A DNA stretch of 54,440 nt from Thermomucor indicae-seudaticae (lineage: Eukaryota; Mucoromycota; Mucoromycetes; Mucorales; Lichtheimiaceae). The notes beneath the pieces are model-generated. The model was not told where the DNA came from. It did no database searches and was given only the letters and a program-made list of their open reading frames with translations. Below are positions 45,123-54,440 of this stretch, in pieces (within the stretch, counting starts at the first letter, position 1; every line of letters begins with the position of its first letter). The stretch is taken from assembly GCA_000787465.1 (NCBI GenBank), contig JSYX01000172.1:1-54440 (forward strand), in the 5' to 3' direction. The position numbers were made by a program, and so were the translations under genes.

Positions 45123-47122
45123 ATGGCATCCCTTTTGCTCGGCAATAATTCATCAAGAAGTTCAATTGGCCGCATTGCTGCCTTTACCGGTGGCGCTGCT
45201 GCGGCTGCACTTGGACTTTTAGCACTTAAATACAACGATCGTGTAGTCTTCCATGAACATCGTGACGGCATTCCATTCATCAAGGGCCATCCTCTTGTTG
45301 GCACACTCTTTATGCAAATCAAGAGCATAGAGAAAACCTACGACGTCCTTCTCGAAGACTTTGAACGCTCAGACTCTCTAACCATGTAATTAATTATCCA
45401 GCTGTTCGAGAAACATCAGCTCATTCCTTCTTCGCCCTATTTCTTTTTGCATAGCTGGACTACCGCTCTCGGTATACCAGATACTATTACTACAATTGAC
45501 CCTCGAAATGTTGAATATTTCTTGAAGAGTATGTCTTGCTTGTCGAAGAGAATGATTCGCAGTGGACTGACGAAACAATAAGCCAATTTCTCGAATTACA
45601 TCAAGGGCGAGCAGATGATGTAAGACAAGAAGGAAAAGATCTCTCGACTTCTTCCTCTAACACTCTTCCCTGTCGATCACTTCAGGAAGGCAATGGGTCA
45701 TCTCTTTGGACACGGCATCTTTGTGGCCAACGGAGAGCAATGGAAATACCAACGCAAGACTGCTAGTTACATCTTTAACGTGGCCAATTTCCGTGACCAT
45801 TTCACAGAGTAAGTCTCTTAAATGGGCTCGGTTACACTAAGGCATGTCATTCATTCCCTAATATCGGTAGTGTGTTCGTGAATGAGCTGCGCTACATGAC
45901 CAAGCATATTCTAGACAAAAAGGCTGAAAACGGCAAGCCTGTTGATTTCCATGATCTGATGTTCAAGTTCACTCTCGACTCTTTTGTCCTGTAAGTTCCG
46001 CCCTCTCCAGTTATCCTAGAGAAAGGAAATAGCGCTCATCGCTTATGCTGCGGCTAGCCTCGGCTTTGGAGTTCATTTGAATGCGCTCGCAAACAAGGGC
46101 AAAGTCCCTTTTGCAGCTTCCTTTGACGAATGCCAAGTTGACTGCTTTGAGCGCTTCCTTAATCCATTCCTCCCTATCCGGGAGGCCCTCAAACCCATAT
46201 TGCATCCTGGTACAATGACAATCAAGCAACATCTGAAAGTAGTCAACGACTTTGCCTATTCTATCATTCAGGAGCGTCGCGAACAGCTTGCGAAAGGTGG
46301 AGAATTCAAGGACCTCTTATCGCGATTCATGAACACCAAGAATGAACACGGCCAGCCATTAGACGACCATGAGCTGCGTGACACCGTACTAAACTTTATC
46401 ATTGCAGGTCGCGACACGACAGCTCAGGCCTTGTCCTGGACCTTTTATAATCTTATGCTGTATCCTCGCGTTGAGGCCAAGTTGGTCGAAGAAATTCAGC
46501 AAAATATTCGTGATGAACATGAATCCGATTCACCTGCTCTATATGAAGTCATCAAGGGTATGACTTATGCTCATGCAGTGTAAGTACAGGCAAGAGTTCA
46601 GTATGAAAGATCATGTTCTTGCCTAACGGATCATTTTTCCCTTAGATTATATGAAGTTTTGCGACTCTATCCATCTGTGCCAACCAATGTCAAAGTTGCT
46701 CTGGAGGATGACGTGTGGCCAGACGGAACCCATGTGCGGAAAGGGGATTCCGTGTCCTGGTCTCCTTGGGTGCAAGGCCGGTCAACCAAGGTCTGGGGAC
46801 CAGATGCTCGTCAGTTCCGACCGGAGCGATGGATTAAAGAGAATGGCGAACTTCGTCGGGAATCCCAGGGTCAATGGCCCGTATTCCACGTTGGCCCTCG
46901 CGTCTGCCTTGGTAAACGAATGGTTTAGGATAATGAATCGAGTAGGTACTAAGCAAAACAATAGGCCAAAACCTTGCTATTTTGGAAGCTCTGGTCGCTA
47001 TCGTTATGCTTCTCAGAAGATACAAGTTCTCTCTCGTGCCGGACCAAGAGATCACGTATCAAGTATCGCTGACTATGCCCATGAAGAACGGCATGAAAGT
47101 TTTTGTAGAAAAGCGTCAGTAA
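45123..47122 (+). CDS. Cytochrome P450 monooxygenase, membrane-anchored
   Basis: A microsomal haem-thiolate monooxygenase of unknown substrate. Eight exons (45123-45385, 45455-45528, 45583-45619, 45686-45808, 45871-45990, 46058-46579, 46646-46911, 46965-47122) join exactly to 520 residues. An N-terminal hydrophobic anchor (IAAFTGGAAAAALGLLAL) is followed by WKYQRKTASYIFN (helix C), the oxygen-binding AGRDTTAQ (helix I), ExxR in LYEVLRLYP, PERW, and the haem loop FHVGPRVCLGQNLA, whose glycine codon is split by the last intron. Genomic stops at 45387 and 46926 fall inside introns, so the gene is intact. It resembles the P450 families expanded in Mucoromycota; the subfamily was not assigned. It is divergent from HOM2. 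Confidence 0.93.
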
Positions 47123-47589
47123 CGCATTATTATTATCCATTATCGTTTCCTCTGCTATTATCACATATGCCGTATGCTTCGATCTTTCCATATCCTTATC
47201 ATTATTCAGGAGCACATCAACGCAAAAAAACCATTTTGTTTTCTATACATTCCTTGTGATGCTTAACGTACAGGTTAAATGAAGCTTGTCGGGTGGTTTA
47301 AGCTTTCTCCCCGAACTTGTCATTCTCCGTCTGTCCATTGATCGCTTTCCATGTGTAAAATCATTACAAGAATAGATTCAGGCATTTGACGTTGATCCAA
47401 AAAAAAACATCCGAGGGCACAATTACATTGTTTCATCGAGGGCGCAATTAGACTGTTTGGAACCTGTGAAAAAGGGGCCGACCTGAAACAAACAGTAACA
47501 TTTTTTTCTTGTCTCGCAATTGTTTCTCCCTTATAAAAGCTGCAAACAGGGAAAGAGAGAGAGGAAAAAGGCAAGGAAGAAGCGATAGT
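47123..47589. other. Intergenic, upstream of the KH-domain gene
   Basis: No gene recognised. A purine-rich leader (GGGAAAGAGAGAGAGG, about 47548-47564) precedes the next start codon. Confidence 0.4.
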
Positions 47590-48542
47590 ATGAATATTTT
47601 CCAAATGGGAAGTATCATGATAACTGACAGCGAGAAAAACCCTGTTACTCTACGTGCCCTTTTACCGGGCAGCAAGACTGGCACACTGATCGGCAAAGGT
47701 GGTCAAGTACATAAGCATATTCAGGCCATGTTTGACGTAAAGATCTACTTTCAACCTGGACGGGAAAGCCCAATGCGACTCGTGAGTGCATTCGGTCATC
47801 CGGACAATGTTGCTAAATTCTGGCGGGAGGCTTTGCTACGCATGTATGCTTCCCGACCATTTGACCTCAATTATGGGTGCGGTCAGGTAAAGGAAATGAG
47901 CAGAATGTACATACGCTGTGCGTTCGTCATTGACGCTTCTGCTAGAAACTGGGGATCGACTTTCTCGTTCCCAAGCCTCTAGCAACACTCTTGTTAAAGG
48001 ACGAAAAGCCAGGGACCAGTCAGTATAACCAATGCATACTGGCAGAGATTCACAGAGCTAGTCATGCGTTTATCCTTTTCCGTCATGAAGTCCTTCCAAA
48101 CTCCACCGAGCAAGTCATTGCCATATCCATTCGCGACCTTGAACAGCAGTCCCTGACAGCCTTCGAAACCGGCGTCAAAATGCTCGCGCAATGCTTCCAA
48201 GATTATCCGCACCAGGCCTTGTCTCCATACAACATCTATTACAGCACTGAAGACAGCAACGCTTTGATTGATCTCCCGAGCCATCAACATTCAGAGTCAA
48301 TCTTCTCTTTCGATTTTACCGATACAAACGGAAACAGTGATGAAGCGAATGAAAAAATGACCAATCTATCATTGACGGCTAGTCATTCATTTACCACGCA
48401 TGATTCAGGGACCACAGCTACAGACTGTGATATTCAGTTTGGACAAGACTATGACGAAGCCGAACACCAAGAATGGAATAATGATTTCACACCGCCTGAT
48501 AATGTATGGCTTGGTGCCGACGGCCCAGTTTCTACTATATGA
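47590..48542 (+). CDS. KH-domain RNA-binding protein
   Basis: Two exons (47590-47886, 47946-48542; 59-nt intron) encode 297 residues. A type I KH domain occupies about residues 15-85: VTLRALLPGSKTGTLIGKGG carries the RNA-binding GxxG loop (IGKGG), followed by VHKHIQAMFDVKIYFQPG. After the intron IDFLVPKPLATLLL and SHAFILFRHEV may be a second, degenerate KH-like fold whose GxxG loop is missing. The last 110 residues are acidic and S/T/D-rich with no domain. The arrangement (KH, degenerate KH, acidic tail) is reminiscent of small PCBP/Rnc1-type proteins, but no orthologue is claimed. Likely role: binding of mRNA in nucleus or cytoplasm. Confidence 0.75.
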
Positions 48543-49430
48543 ATGCTATCACTTTTCAATGTACCGTGCCAATACCTTCTGTTGCTTCCACTCTCCCAAT
48601 CGGAAATGATACGAGCAGCAAGCTGCAGTCATCAAAAACAAACTAGGAGTAGCTACCAATAGCGTTTATACTTTAAGCTGTACTTAGTTCGTTTAACAAT
48701 CAAGGAGGCAAATTGGCCCAAGCTCCTATGACATGTTTTAGCCAAGATTGACCATACTAACAGACAACATTAATGCAAAGTCGAAAGTGATTTTCTGAGT
48801 CGTTTACTGCACACTGATCACAATATTTGATGTCTTTGTTGAGTTATTGCATAAACCATGCAACTTGCAGGAGACGCAGGTGGGTTCAGTAGCTGAACCT
48901 GGTTGCATAAACAGGATGTGAACGATGGAGAGTTTTTATTGGGATTGCTGCAAGGGCAGCAAATAGAAAGCATGAGGGGGAAAGCCAAAGCATAACTGAC
49001 AACACCGCGATGGGAGTCAAAATCGTGCATTCTTTGATAGTGAAGAATAATGTACTCGCCAGCTCCTTCACATTTAGACGATCACATCAGTAACATTCGT
49101 ATGAATTAAAACATATAGTATTATTTTTCATATTCTCGCTAATCAATAAGTTTAGCGCTTTTTGCTTGGCTAGAACACGTTGTACGTTAGGGTAATTGAG
49201 ATACAATTTTGTACCGATCCCCTCTCTAAAAGTCTATATGTCTCTGAATCTACTTGGATAAACATACTTCAAATTAATTCACAATATGCTTCATATATCA
49301 AACGTCCAAAATCTGAGAAGACAACTTTGGAAGCTTTCGTTGTTATGCAGAAGATTGTATTAGAAGTTGGCACAAATTTGTACCGCGAAGCCGAAAAGTA
49401 CCCATTTAATATTAAGGTCAAGGGGGTATG
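48543..49430. other. Intergenic, no supported gene
   Basis: About 890 bp between the convergent KH-domain and TFIIB genes. An 84-codon plus-strand frame ends at the TFIIB stop region and looks like chance. No repeat or RNA was recognised. Confidence 0.4.
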
Positions 49431-50516
49431 TTAGGGAAAAGCCAAATCGTCAAAGGTCAGTCCCTCGCCATTTGGCTTCTTTCTGAGGGCCTCGATGTCA
49501 ATCAGATTTTCGCGCTCAGCATAGAGCGATTTGTACGCAGACTTGATAGTGACCTCGGACACGCCAGCAACATGCGCGATATCGCGTGTTGACTTTGGTG
49601 TTCGATACAGATAGGATACAAGATAAATGCAAGCAGCTGCCACTGAAATGGGCGATTTGCCAGCCAGAGTGCCTAGTTCCTTGGCCCGCTTCACAAGGTC
49701 CACGCCTGCCTTCTGAACATAGTTTGGTAACTGCAGATTCGAACAGAAACGGGACATGAGATCCTCAGAGTTCATGATCGTCGTGTTTGTCTGCAGCTTG
49801 GCTTGGAGAGACTTGTAGCACCGGCCAATCTCCTTTTTGGGCACCCGGGTCAGTGCGCAAATCTCACGAAAAGTACGTCCCACGTTTTCCTGGCGGCAAG
49901 CAATGAAAATGCATGCGGCAATAATCGCATCACTCGATTTTCCTCTCAGAAGCTTTTCATCTTCTGCACGCTTGTAAAGTTGCTTTGCTGTGTCGCTGAC
50001 AATCTTTGACAGCGAGATCGAATCACACATGGCACTAATCTCCTTGTACGCTTGCACAAGGTTGCGTTCTCCCTTTACAGCTGTTGCTCGACCATGCACT
50101 TTGTTTAAGTCCTTGGCAGCACCTGTGCCGCCGTCTCGTCGTGAAATGACTGTATCCAGCTGATTGCCATCCAGCAGTGGGTTCGCAGCGGCACCCACAC
50201 GAGAAGGATCCTACAACAAAACAAAAAAGATTGTTTAAATTCAGTGCATGAGAAGAAGATTTCGCAATCAACATACATCTCCTTCGTCATTGGCAAATGT
50301 TCGCCATTCAGATCGAGTGTCAATAATGCGATCACCAAGCACTAGACCGCAATCACCGCAAACCAAATCGCCTGATGCAAATTCTTCCACAATGTGCGGC
50401 GGTGTTACTCGACAATCAGGGCAAATAAGTCTAACATTGAGGTTTATTTGGTAAGGCTTGTTTGTTTCTTCCTTTGGTTGTGGTTCACGCAGGGGAAAGG
50501 GAATACTAGTAGCCAT
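49431..50516 (-). CDS. SUA7: Transcription initiation factor TFIIB
   Basis: TFIIB bridges TBP-bound promoter DNA and RNA polymerase II and helps choose the start site. Two exons (50277-50516 and 49431-50210; 66-nt intron) encode 339 residues, the usual length. Zinc ribbon: RLICPDC then [13 protein letters not shown], followed by the B-finger/reader segment [15 protein letters not shown], which ends at the intron. The two cyclin-like repeats are present: about residues 125-200 ([40 protein letters not shown]) and 220-300 ([40 protein letters not shown]). No anomaly was seen. Confidence 0.97.
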
Positions 50517-50924
50517 GTGCAATGAAAGGAAGAGAAACGTTCGGCAAATTCTAGCAATGGGACTCCTTTTTATTTCTGTCGTCGGAAGTTCGATCTCAGC
50601 AAGTTTCAATTCCTCAGGACCGAAATGTGTCGTCCTACGTAACTTGAAAGAACGTTTGTGCCTCCTTCAGGGTTTTTTCTTCTGACATTTGACTTTCTTG
50701 ATTTGGCGAGAGCGAATATGCTCAAAAGAGCGCTGCTTTCACCGCCATAATAAAACTCTGGTTTAAACGAATGTTTGTGCCACTCGAAGTATCATTTGCA
50801 GCTGGAAATTATCGATTGCTCTAAAACGTCCACGTAAGAAAAGGTAATCTCAAGCAATCGCGTGTGCATACTTACCGTAAACATCAACCATTTTTGGTAT
50901 GGCGATTAATGGTCATTCTTTTCG
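50517..50924. other. TFIIB upstream region
   Basis: Promoter side of TFIIB followed by sequence of no recognised content up to the Fanzor relic. Confidence 0.4.
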
Positions 50925-51360
50925 TCAAAAGACAGGAGGCCTAGGGGAACCGCCTATGATCGGCGTGGCTATGAAGTGCATATCACGAGAAGCGTTGCGA
51001 TCACGCTGCCATATTTCTTGCAGCTGAAAATGGAGATGACAGAACCAGTCGTTGCAGATAAGGCCTAAGTCGCTCAAAATACCTGTTACAAGCTTTGACA
51101 GCATGCAGCGTACCGCCTCCTTCTACATTCATGTTGACCATATTTCGTTCCCGGCAAGAAGGCTTGCTATAGACTTGCGAGGTGTAGTATCCGTCAGTCC
51201 CAGCTATCACAATCTCTCCACTCGCTTCAGTCTCCTTCAGCCTCTGTTTGCAGCGTCTCGCCAGAGAAGCAAAATGCACACCCTTCATTGTCTCTGCGAA
51301 CTTGGCATCCCCAAATGCCATCCGAGGCACCCGTTCTTCGTATTTCGTAAAACCGGGTGA
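50925..51360 (-). pseudogene. Fanzor/TnpB-like nuclease relic (C-terminal part)
   Basis: Fanzors are eukaryotic relatives of the TnpB RNA-guided nucleases, carried by transposons. The minus strand reads MAFGDAKFAETMKGVH, then TDGYYTSQV, RNMVNMNVEG, TLHAVKAC and, in another frame, WQRDRNASRDM. The order D-x-Y-x-T-S-Q ... LHxVKxC ... W-x-RDxNASR is the C-terminal RuvC/zinc-finger signature of TnpB/Fanzor, with the last catalytic Asp in RDRNASR. It is broken: the reading frame shifts before WQRDRNASRDM, both expected second zinc cysteines are replaced (CxxC patterns read YSKPSC and CNRY), and no intact upstream catalytic portion was found. It is therefore an inactive fragment. Confidence 0.6.
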
Positions 51361-51759
51361 AAGAGCTTAACAAGAACCAGTTTTCACCCGAAAATCACCC
51401 AATTCTTTCCCACAGTGTGTTGTGTTCGACAATGTGTTGATCCTGCTCGCTCAGCCTGAGCGAACTTCTCAACCCGGCTTGGATTACAAACGTTTTTGCA
51501 GTTGGTCCGAGGAATTCCTTGATTTGATCCTTTTTGCTGTATTTATGGAAAGCACATTACTGGCTTCTGGCAGTAGAATGAGGGTGTTTCATATCGTAGT
51601 TCCCAGCTTTGACCCAGCGCTTGCATGGCTGTATGTTTACAACCACCTTCGTGTTCCGCTCGATCTTGCCAGCAGTCCTGGCGCGCTTCAGGTTGGCTTT
51701 CATGCCGTCTTTGTCACGAAATATTCTCTTATGCGTGCGCACCAAAGGGGCTGTAGCTA

Positions 51760-51904
51760 CAGCGCCCGCTCTATATAGTGATCACTTTTCAATTCCACCA
51801 ACTTTGTTCGCAGATACAGTTCACTAAATCTATATAGTGATCGCTCGTTATAGTAATCGGTTTTTGGGTCCACCCGGGGTGATCACTATATCGAGCGGGC
51901 ACTG
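51760..51904. mobile_element. MITE, 145 bp, TA target duplication
   Basis: The termini form a 26-bp inverted repeat with two mismatches: CAGCGCCCGCTCTATATAGT (left, 51760 on) and CAGTGCCCGCTCGATATAGT (right, reverse complement, ending 51904), both continuing GATCAC. TA flanks both ends (51758-51759 and 51905-51906), as for Tc1/mariner/pogo insertions. The left arm sequence CTATATAGTGATC recurs inside near 51831. No coding capacity, so a non-autonomous element. Confidence 0.85.
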
Positions 51905-52315
51905 TAATTCGGATAATAAATGATGAGAAAGATAATACGGTCCACAGTATCCCTTACTCTCTGGAGAGCCATATTGCTCTGTCTTCTTTCTTGATGGGCA
52001 CAGCGGTGATCAGCGTCTCGGTGTCCAGCAAGACCACAAAGGCTGCATACTGTAAAAAGAGAAATTTAGATACTCGGTTATTGAGACAGTATGTTACCCG
52101 CGATACTGACTTGCTGACGCCTTTTCTTCCTCAATGTCCTCCAGTCTTCTCTTCTTTTCTAGCTTCTTTTTAAATATTATCGCTTTCCAATGAGAAGGTA
52201 CATTTGGAGAACAATCGTTGTAGAGAAAGAGCTGCTGCGGTCGGTCGTGCACCTTGTGGCTTTTTGATACAAAAAGCTGACACAGATCAGATGACGTTGT
52301 GAGAAAGTGTTTCAT
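51886..52315 (-). CDS. Possible zinc-knuckle protein fragment, ending in the MITE
   Basis: On the minus strand an ATG at 52315 opens a 75-codon frame (LFLYNDCSPNVPSHWKAIIF, then a highly charged KKKLEKKRRLEDIEEE). A GTAACA donor near 52096 and a TTTTTACAG acceptor near 52050 join it to a second exon with CSLCGLAGHRDADHRC, a C-x2-C-x4-H-x6-C zinc-knuckle-like motif of the kind found in fungal transposase and retroelement proteins. The frame ends at a TAG inside the right inverted repeat of the MITE, so the original C-terminus was probably replaced by the insertion. Likely transposon debris. Confidence 0.35.
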
Positions 52316-53878
52316 AAGTCGACGAGCATTTTATAATACTGGACCAAAACGAGTAGACTATTTCCTCTGTTGTATGTGCGAGATCGTACAACGAAATACA
52401 GTGGGGTCATTTCTCGGTTTAAAATGTATCAAACAAAAAATGCGAGAAAAACTGTTGATCATGCACGTTTTGGCGAGACCAACGAGGCAGATACGGCACA
52501 ATCACTTATATTAGGAAGGGTAGATCTAGTTTGTATCAGAAAATGTTCAAGCAAAGAGCAAAAAGAACATCGTCTACGGCTCAACCGATGAGCGGTGACC
52601 TGTATTTATATGATCCCGTTTGCACAACACTACGTTAGTCCAACAGCGTCGAAAAAACCAATACTTTAATCGCAGGATCAAAGGTGGCGTCTCGTTACAG
52701 TTCTAATTTGGTCCTATACGCTACGAACATATCCAGTTAACTAAGACGTATGATATTAGCTTCGAAGAAGAAAGATTTGTTGACTCTGCTAATTAAATGG
52801 TTGTGTGATACGCCATCAGTAAAAGCTGGATCGCGCTGAAAGTGAACTTGTTGGCGCACGAAGCTGGGTCGAAGCAAAGATGTCCTTTTTGTGGAGGGAC
52901 GTTTTACGCCGATACTTGCATTGTCGCATTGAAGGATGAATCTGGCAGGAATGAGCACAGAAGTCTTATATCACAATTTGTCAGTTTCCAGCTAAAAGGC
53001 ATATAAACAAAACGCAACCACACTACTTTTTTCTATCCGTTATTGCCAGTATTGTCATTTAATGCTTAGTTTGGCTCTTTGTCGCCATCCATTGAGTCTA
53101 CTTTGCGCAAGGTACAAGCCATTTCCAGGTTAGGAACGCGTCCTATCAGGAATAAACCACGTTCAAACTAACGCCAAATCCTACTCCTTGACTATCAAAT
53201 ATAGTACAGGTCATGCATAAATTGCTTTGCATCCGCCGCATGGAAACTGTGCCAACTATTCGATGCACGGCTTTAGAGCTACAGTAAAGCAACGCATCGT
53301 ACATTATTCCGTTTCCCATAACGGTCTACAAGTTGTAAATGTCATCTCAGTTTATTGCGACGAGATTAGGAATACGACTGTTCATTTTTAACTGGCTTTC
53401 CCTCTTTCTATGGGTATATGCAGATCTCTTTTTTAACATACATCTCCTAACTTCGGTTTTTTAAAGAAAAAGAACGATGCATTCCTTAGCACTATGGCTT
53501 TCAAATGGAAACAGATTTGCTAAGACGACTGCGGATTTCTTAAACATAGTGTTGGAAGGACACCCCATGAAGACTCGGACCAATTTCAAACAAAACTCTG
53601 AAGCTGTTCCTTCACTCACTCAACTCCCTCTCTCTCTTTCTATCTACCTGTAGCACAAAAGTGTGATATTGGTGTCAGCATTACTGACCATCATACATTC
53701 AACTATTTTGACGCTCGTTTTCATTGGTATATTGCTTGTGGTGCAGCCAGGCCGGAAGCCTTTCCTTCGGGAATGCATTACCTCCTGACTAGCTGCGAAA
53801 TTAATGCCGCAAAGGATTAATCAAAATTTTCGGGACATTCCGGAAAGAATATGATACGCACATGCCTACCAAAAAAGC
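52316..53878. other. Gene-poor AT-rich region
   Basis: No supported gene in about 1.5 kb. One minus-strand frame (52737-52958, RPSTKRTSLLRPSFVRQQVH) looks protein-like and may be a lone exon or element fragment, but no partner exon or family was recognised. Confidence 0.4.
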
Positions 53879-53945
53879 TATAAATAGGCACCCTTTTGAC
53901 AGCCATTCCCACACATCTCTTTCTCTCTTTTTACAAAACACTCAC
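53879..53945 (+). promoter_or_regulatory. TATA-box core promoter candidate
   Basis: TATAAATA at 53879-53886 is followed by a pyrimidine-rich tract (CTCTTTCTCTCTTTTT, about 53916-53931) and ACAAAACACTCACG, the usual layout of a highly expressed fungal promoter with its start site. No plus-strand gene could be followed downstream; the sequence there is better read on the minus strand, so this may be coincidental. Confidence 0.35.
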
Positions 53946-54440
53946 GACTCTTGATCATATCTTCGACTCTCATATCCGTATCGTGTCTTGTTGAAAGTCG
54001 TCCCTGTCACTATATATCGGTCACCAACGCTCGGAATTCGTGGCACTGCAACATCTTCTTGCTGAACACTTGACCATGTCTTGGACTCTTCGATCCGTAT
54101 CATGTCTTGACGTATCTGAATTTGGTCTTTGTCACTATATATCGGCCACAACAGTCGAACACTGCAACATCTCCTCGGTATCTTGCTAGTTCTCCTATCT
54201 TTTGGTCTGCTTCCGGTCCGTTCGTACTGGGGTATATTTGACTGTTGCTTGCTCTTCCTGGCGTAACGTTCTGCGGATCCTTTTGTGGTTGGCAGCCATG
54301 ACCTACCAGACTTTCGGCATTCTTATCCAGTTGTGAATCCTCGGTCCGAACTTTGTCACTTGCGTTGTGGTCTCTTTCTTCGTGTTGGGTCTGGCTGCTC
54401 CCTCTTCCCCTATTGATTGGCTTGGTCCCTTGGCCGCTGA
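53942..54440 (-). CDS. 3' part of an unrecognised gene, cut by the window edge
   Basis: The minus strand is open from the window edge to 54074 (about 120 codons), polar and rich in Q, N, S and D, then DVAVFDCCGRYIVTKTKFRY. A GTCAAG donor near 54073 and a TTCAG acceptor near 54024 join it in phase 0 to QEDVAVPRIPSVGDRYIVTG and a tail ending at TGA 53942-53944. The two blocks on either side of the proposed intron (DVAV...RYIVT) are copies of each other, so the gene contains an imperfect tandem duplication. The donor is weak. I do not recognise the family; without the 5' part the function is open. Confidence 0.4.
53950..54185. repeat. Imperfect tandem duplication, unit about 120 bp
   Basis: Two adjacent units share ATCCGTATC(G/A)TGTCTTG, GTCACTATATATCGG and CACTGCAACATCT in the same order, with substitutions and small indels between. 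They underlie the duplicated protein block in the edge gene. Confidence 0.8.

Noticed and set aside
45380..45460. In-frame TAA after SDSLT in the P450 gene, suggesting a pseudogene
   Set aside because: A GTAATT donor at 45386 and a GCATAG acceptor at 45454 remove the stop and give IWTTALGIPD in the family-typical place; the eight exons sum exactly to 521 codons.
49180..49434. 84-codon plus-strand frame ending at the TFIIB stop
   Set aside because: Runs into the TFIIB 3' end antisense, starts without context and resembles nothing.
1..54440. tRNA, rRNA or CRISPR arrays
   Set aside because: Scanning for T-loop consensus, conserved rRNA words and regularly spaced identical repeats gave no credible candidate; GTTCGA words found lie inside protein genes.

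Overview
This 54.4 kb window is nuclear DNA of a filamentous fungus. About twenty protein genes are split by short GT-AG introns, mostly 56-75 nt and many below 62 nt, and lie on both strands with compact spacing. Gene content (GDP-mannose 4,6-dehydratase for a fucose-type sugar pathway, a PAS/Zn2Cys6 regulator, a coiled-coil protein with an HMMR-like N-terminus, a CHCHD4-like Mia40 without membrane anchor, a Fanzor/TnpB relic) fits an early-diverging lineage such as Mucoromycota. That placement is inference; no genus is assigned.

Layout, left to right: an unrecognised acidic nuclear-type protein (0.97-2.2 kb); the mismatch-repair ATPase MSH6 (2.6-7.5 kb, minus), divergent from LSM1 (7.6-8.3 kb) over 147 bp; a SUN-domain nuclear-envelope protein (10.1-12.5 kb) flanked on both sides by a diverged direct repeat of about 640 bp; a hairpin-dense stretch (13.95-14.15 kb); MIA40 (15.1-15.5 kb) and an EF-hand external NADH dehydrogenase (15.7-17.9 kb, minus); a BRD7/9-like bromodomain protein followed by a Clr2-type silencing protein (19.7-23.0 kb), bracketed by an inverted duplication of the Clr2 3' end and its flank; the coiled-coil protein (24.1-25.9 kb); a short-chain dehydrogenase (26.4-27.3 kb, minus).

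From 27.3 to 29.1 kb no gene was found. Then come minus-strand genes in series: a CYS-3/Zip1-class bZIP factor with three tiny upstream ORFs, FGAM synthase (ADE6), an FKBP-TPR protein, a Sel1-repeat protein, GDP-mannose 4,6-dehydratase, the PAS/Zn2Cys6 factor and aspartate-semialdehyde dehydrogenase (HOM2). A cytochrome P450 and a KH-domain protein (plus) and TFIIB (minus) follow. The last 3.5 kb is a mobile-element graveyard (Fanzor relic, TA-flanked MITE, zinc-knuckle ORF), gene-poor sequence and a repeat-bearing gene cut by the window edge.

Most genes are independent housekeeping units: DNA repair, mRNA decay, purine and aspartate-family amino-acid synthesis, mitochondrial import and respiration, chromatin and transcription initiation. 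No operon-like system or CRISPR array was seen, and no tRNA or rRNA gene was recognised. The features most worth follow-up are the uORF leader of the bZIP gene, the inverted Clr2 duplication around two chromatin genes, the hairpin-dense segment, the Fanzor/MITE cluster, and the edge gene in which part of a tandem duplication appears to have become an intron. Intron boundaries were read by eye; for most genes the summed exons were checked to give an intact frame.
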